DNA of 16,908 nucleotides from contig JAKMFM010000183.1 of assembly GCA_022425445.1 (NCBI GenBank), positions 1-16,908 on the forward strand. The letters are read 5' to 3'. The first letter of the stretch is position 1. Every line of letters begins with the position of its first letter. The notes under the pieces are model-generated. The model was not told the origin of the DNA, ran no database searches, and saw nothing but the letters and a program-made list of their open reading frames with translations. Below are positions 15,064 to 16,908 of the stretch, in pieces. The position numbers and the translations under genes were made by a program. This DNA comes from Planktomarina sp. Lineage in GTDB: Bacteria; Pseudomonadota; Alphaproteobacteria; Rhodobacterales; Rhodobacteraceae.

Positions 15064-16523
15064 TGTTGGTGCAAGATCATGACCGCGCAGGCGGCTATTG
15101 GGGCGCTGTTTACGCATTCTGCGCGACCAAAGGCTTGCAAGTCATCATCGATGGCCCGGTTGGCTGTGAAAACCTGCCGGTGACCTCTGTCCTTCATTAC
15201 ACTGACGGATTGCCCCCACATGAATTGCCCATCGTTGTCACCGGCTTGGGTGAAGAAGAAATGGGGTCCGGAACCGAAGACTCGATGAAACGCGCTTGGG
15301 ATGTGCTGGATCCAGCCTTACCTGCGGTTGTTGTCACCGGCTCAATCTCGGAGATGATCGGCGGCGGGGTCACACCGCAAGGCACCAATATTCAAAGGTT
15401 CCTCCCCCGAACAATTGATGAAGATCAATGGCAAACCGCCGATCGCGCGATGACGTGGATTTTTAATGAATTTGGCATGACCAAAGGCCGGATGCCTCCG
15501 GAGAAAAAGCGCGACGAAGGTGCGCCACCACGGGTGAATATCTTAGGGCCGATGTATGGCACATTTAATATGCCATCAGATCTTGCTGAGATACGGCGCC
15601 TGATCGAAGGCATTGGTGCACAGGTCAATATGGTTATGCCGCTTGGGACACATATTGCTGAAATGCGCAATCTGGTGAATGCCGATGTAAATATTTGCAT
15701 GTATCGTGAATTTGGCCGTGGGCTTTGTGAGCTGCTCAACAAGCCCTATCTGCAAGCCCCTATCGGAATTGAGTCCACAACGAAATTTCTGCGCAGCTTA
15801 GGGGAACTTCTGGATTTGGATCCAGAACCCTTTATCGAACAGGAAAAGCATTCCACCATTAAGCCCGTTTGGGATCTCTGGCGCTCGGTGACACAGGATT
15901 TTTTTGCCACCGCCTCTTTCGCTATTGTGGCCAATGACACCTATACACGAGGCATTCAAAATTATCTTGAAACCGATTTGGGATTGCCCTGCGCCTTTGC
16001 CATCTCCCGACAGCGCGGCCAGAAGACAGATAATGACTCTGTGCGCGCCCTCATGCATGAGAGAAAGCCTTTGCTGGTCTTAGGCTCGATCAATGAGAAA
16101 ATGTATCTGGCTGAAATGAAGGCCGGCTTTGGTCCTGCACCATCTTTTATTCCCGCCTCTTTCCCAGGCGCCGCAATTCGCCGGGCAACTGGCACACCAT
16201 TTATGGGGTACGCCGGCGCAACCTATCTGTTGCAGGAAGTTTGCAACAGCCTGTTTGATGCTTTGTTTCACATCCTGCCTCTGGGCACAGAGATGGATGC
16301 CACGCCGGCCACGCCCACAACACTGCGCCGCGATTTCCCATGGGATGCGGATGCACAGTCGGCCTTAGACGCGATTGTTGCCTCTCACCCCATACTTACA
16401 AGAATTTCCGCCGCCAAATCTCTGCGAGATGCTGCCGAAAAGAGCGCCCTCGAGAATGGCGAAGAGCGGGTTTTACTGAAGACAGTCAAAAGTCTTCAGC
16501 CAATTTCAGGAGAAGTATCATGA
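15063..16523 (+). CDS. bchZ: Chlorophyllide a oxidoreductase subunit BchZ
   Basis: This 486-residue NifK-like partner of BchY compares with about 490 in Rhodobacter. Cys35 in DGPVGCENLP is in the position reported for the single BchZ ligand of the shared [4Fe-4S] cluster. Family segments include VTSVLHYTDGLPPHE, GLGEEEMGSGTEDS, TGSISEMIGGG and FMGYAGATYLLQE. The C-terminal part from about residue 425 (FPWDADAQSALDAIVASHP onward) resembles the small helical domain of light-independent protochlorophyllide reductase subunits. The ATG shares a base with the bchY stop. The stop overlaps the pufQ ATG as ATGA. Its last 50 bases hold an inverted repeat and the pufQ Shine-Dalgarno. Confidence 0.97.
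   Translation: MLVQDHDRAGGYWGAVYAFCATKGLQVIIDGPVGCENLPVTSVLHYTDGLPPHELPIVVTGLGEEEMGSGTEDSMKRAWDVLDPALPAVVVTGSISEMIGGGVTPQGTNIQRFLPRTIDEDQWQTADRAMTWIFNEFGMTKGRMPPEKKRDEGAPPRVNILGPMYGTFNMPSDLAEIRRLIEGIGAQVNMVMPLGTHIAEMRNLVNADVNICMYREFGRGLCELLNKPYLQAPIGIESTTKFLRSLGELLDLDPEPFIEQEKHSTIKPVWDLWRSVTQDFFATASFAIVANDTYTRGIQNYLETDLGLPCAFAISRQRGQKTDNDSVRALMHERKPLLVLGSINEKMYLAEMKAGFGPAPSFIPASFPGAAIRRATGTPFMGYAGATYLLQEVCNSLFDALFHILPLGTEMDATPATPTTLRRDFPWDADAQSALDAIVASHPILTRISAAKSLRDAAEKSALENGEERVLLKTVKSLQPISGEVS
16476..16499. repeat. Perfect 8-bp inverted repeat at the bchZ 3' end
   Basis: CTGAAGAC (16476-16483) and GTCTTCAG (16492-16499) are exact reverse complements around an eight-base A-rich loop (agtcaaaa). 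In RNA this forms an 8-bp stem ending nine bases before the AGGAG that serves pufQ. It lies inside the bchZ reading frame and has no following T-run, so it is not a standard terminator. An mRNA-processing, stability or translation-control role is possible but not shown. Confidence 0.55.
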
Positions 16524-16753
16524 CTGACTTTGCAAATGAAATAACCGGACTGTCAAAGCAACCCAGACGTCTTCGGCACTCAAAAAATGAATACCGCGTT
16601 TATCTCGCATTGATTTTTTTGGCCGCTTTGCCGTTTTGCACCGTGATTTGGGCTTATCGCTTGATCCGACACATGACGCTGCCAGCACTAGGTCCGATTC
16701 AAAGCGCGATCAGTGAAGCGCGCACCATCACACCGCGTATTTTTCAAACGTAG
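16520..16753 (+). CDS. pufQ: PufQ, regulator of bacteriochlorophyll supply encoded at the head of the puf operon
   Basis: This small 77-residue protein is the size of Rhodobacter PufQ (about 74). It has a basic N-terminal stretch (QPRRLRHSKNEYR), one hydrophobic membrane segment at about residues 27-46 (LALIFLAALPFCTVIWAY), then a polar tail ending RIFQT. PufQ is known from Rhodobacter as needed for normal bacteriochlorophyll synthesis and is thought to act at the membrane on bacteriochlorophyll intermediates; its mechanism is not settled. AGGAG lies seven bases before the ATG, which overlaps the bchZ stop (ATGA). The position between bchZ and pufB is diagnostic, because the sequence itself is short and weakly conserved. 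Confidence 0.92.
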   Translation: MTDFANEITGLSKQPRRLRHSKNEYRVYLALIFLAALPFCTVIWAYRLIRHMTLPALGPIQSAISEARTITPRIFQT

Positions 16754-16763
16754 GTTAGCAATT

Positions 16764-16786
16764 CCCCGTGCCCAAACGGCCCGGGG
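16764..16786 (+). repeat. Hairpin downstream of pufQ
   Basis: CCCCGTGCC (16764-16772) can pair with GGCCCGGGG (16778-16786) around a CAAAC loop: nine positions with one T-C mismatch. It begins 11 bases after the pufQ stop. The GC-rich stem could act as a 3' stabilising structure for the upstream message. It is followed by TCAAAG, not a T-run, so a strong intrinsic terminator is unlikely. Confidence 0.5.
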
Positions 16787-16853
16787 TCAAAGATCCGCTC
16801 TTCCGCATGGGGCAGTGGAATTAAGGCAGGGGGTGTGCCCTTGTTGTAACCCG

Positions 16854-16872
16854 GCTGCAGGGGCCTTGCAGC
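16854..16872 (+). repeat. Hairpin upstream of the pufB ribosome binding site
   Basis: GCTGCA (16854-16859) and TGCAGC (16867-16872) form a perfect 6-bp stem with a GGGGCCT loop, ending 16 bases before the pufB AGGAG. It could protect the 5' end of a processed pufBA transcript or influence pufB translation. The stem is short enough to arise by chance. Confidence 0.4.
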
Positions 16873-16899
16873 GTCAGTACATATTTTCAGGAGAAGAAA

Positions 16900-16908
16900 A
16901 TGGCTGAT
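16900..16908 (+). CDS. pufB: PufB, light-harvesting 1 beta chain (first three codons only)
   Basis: ATG GCT GAT (Met-Ala-Asp) runs into the window edge. It follows a strong AGGAG with a six-base spacer. LH1 beta chains of Rhodobacter begin MAD, and pufB follows pufQ in this gene order. Three codons cannot prove identity, so this rests on context. Confidence 0.75.

Larger units (their letters stand above)
16754..16899 (+). promoter_or_regulatory. pufQ-pufB intercistronic leader
   Basis: 146 bases without a gene, the longest non-coding stretch here. It holds two candidate RNA hairpins (16764-16786 and 16854-16872) and a strong AGGAG at 16889-16893 with a six-base spacer to the pufB ATG. No TGT-N12-ACA operator and no convincing promoter was found by eye. 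In Rhodobacter, puf mRNA is segmentally processed, so structure here may mark a processing site that separates pufQ from the abundant pufBA message. Confidence 0.6.

Noticed and set aside
16716..16907. Open frame of about 60 codons across the pufQ-pufB gap
   Set aside because: It is out of frame with pufQ and pufB, has no ribosome binding site, and the peptide looks random. The interval is better explained as an RNA leader.
1..16908. A novel mobile, defence or biosynthetic system
   Set aside because: Both strands are fully occupied by standard photosynthesis cluster genes in a known order. No transposase, integrase, terminal repeat, CRISPR-like array or unfamiliar gene was found.

Overview
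This window is an uninterrupted stretch of a photosynthesis gene cluster (PGC) from a purple phototrophic alphaproteobacterium. Three things point to the Rhodobacterales, probably a marine aerobic anoxygenic phototroph of the Roseobacter group: the full spheroidene-type carotenoid set (crtA, B, C, D, E, F, I), the gene order bchO-bchD-bchI-crtA / crtI-crtB / crtC-crtD / crtE-crtF-bchC-bchX-bchY-bchZ-pufQ-pufB, and PpsR/CrtJ-type TGT-N12-ACA operators. Base composition looks moderate by eye, lower than in classical Rhodobacter, but I did not compute it. The genus is an inference.

Layout. (1) Positions 1-4230, minus strand: crtA-bchI-bchD-bchO, with bchO running off the left edge. It carries spheroidene monooxygenase, two magnesium chelatase subunits and a chelatase-associated hydrolase. 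(2) 4231-4344: divergent crtA/crtI control region with two TGT-N12-ACA sites. (3) 4345-6926, plus strand: crtI-crtB. (4) 6927-9313, minus strand: crtD-crtC, meeting crtB tail to tail with no spacer. (5) 9314-9436: divergent crtD/crtE control region with two closely spaced operators over a good crtD promoter. (6) 9437-16908, plus strand: the crtEF-bchCXYZ-pufQB superoperon, with an internal promoter and paired operators between crtF and bchC.

How the genes work together. CrtE makes geranylgeranyl-PP, CrtB makes phytoene, CrtI desaturates it to neurosporene, and CrtC, CrtD and CrtF make spheroidene, which CrtA oxidises to spheroidenone. BchI and BchD, with BchH encoded elsewhere, put Mg into protoporphyrin IX. 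BchX, BchY and BchZ (chlorophyllide a oxidoreductase) reduce ring B, and BchC makes the 3-acetyl group of bacteriochlorophyllide a. PufQ and PufB (first three codons only) begin the light-harvesting 1/reaction-centre operon.

All the genes look intact. I see no mobile element, CRISPR array, tRNA or rRNA, and no gene foreign to a PGC. There is no non-coding stretch longer than 300 bases; the largest are about 146 bp (pufQ-pufB), 123 bp (crtD-crtE), 114 bp (crtA-crtI) and 105 bp (crtF-bchC). I found no new biological system. The items worth a second look are the missing canonical start codon of crtC, the three different operator layouts, a perfect inverted repeat at the bchZ/pufQ junction, hairpins in the pufB leader, and near-universal overlap of start and stop codons.
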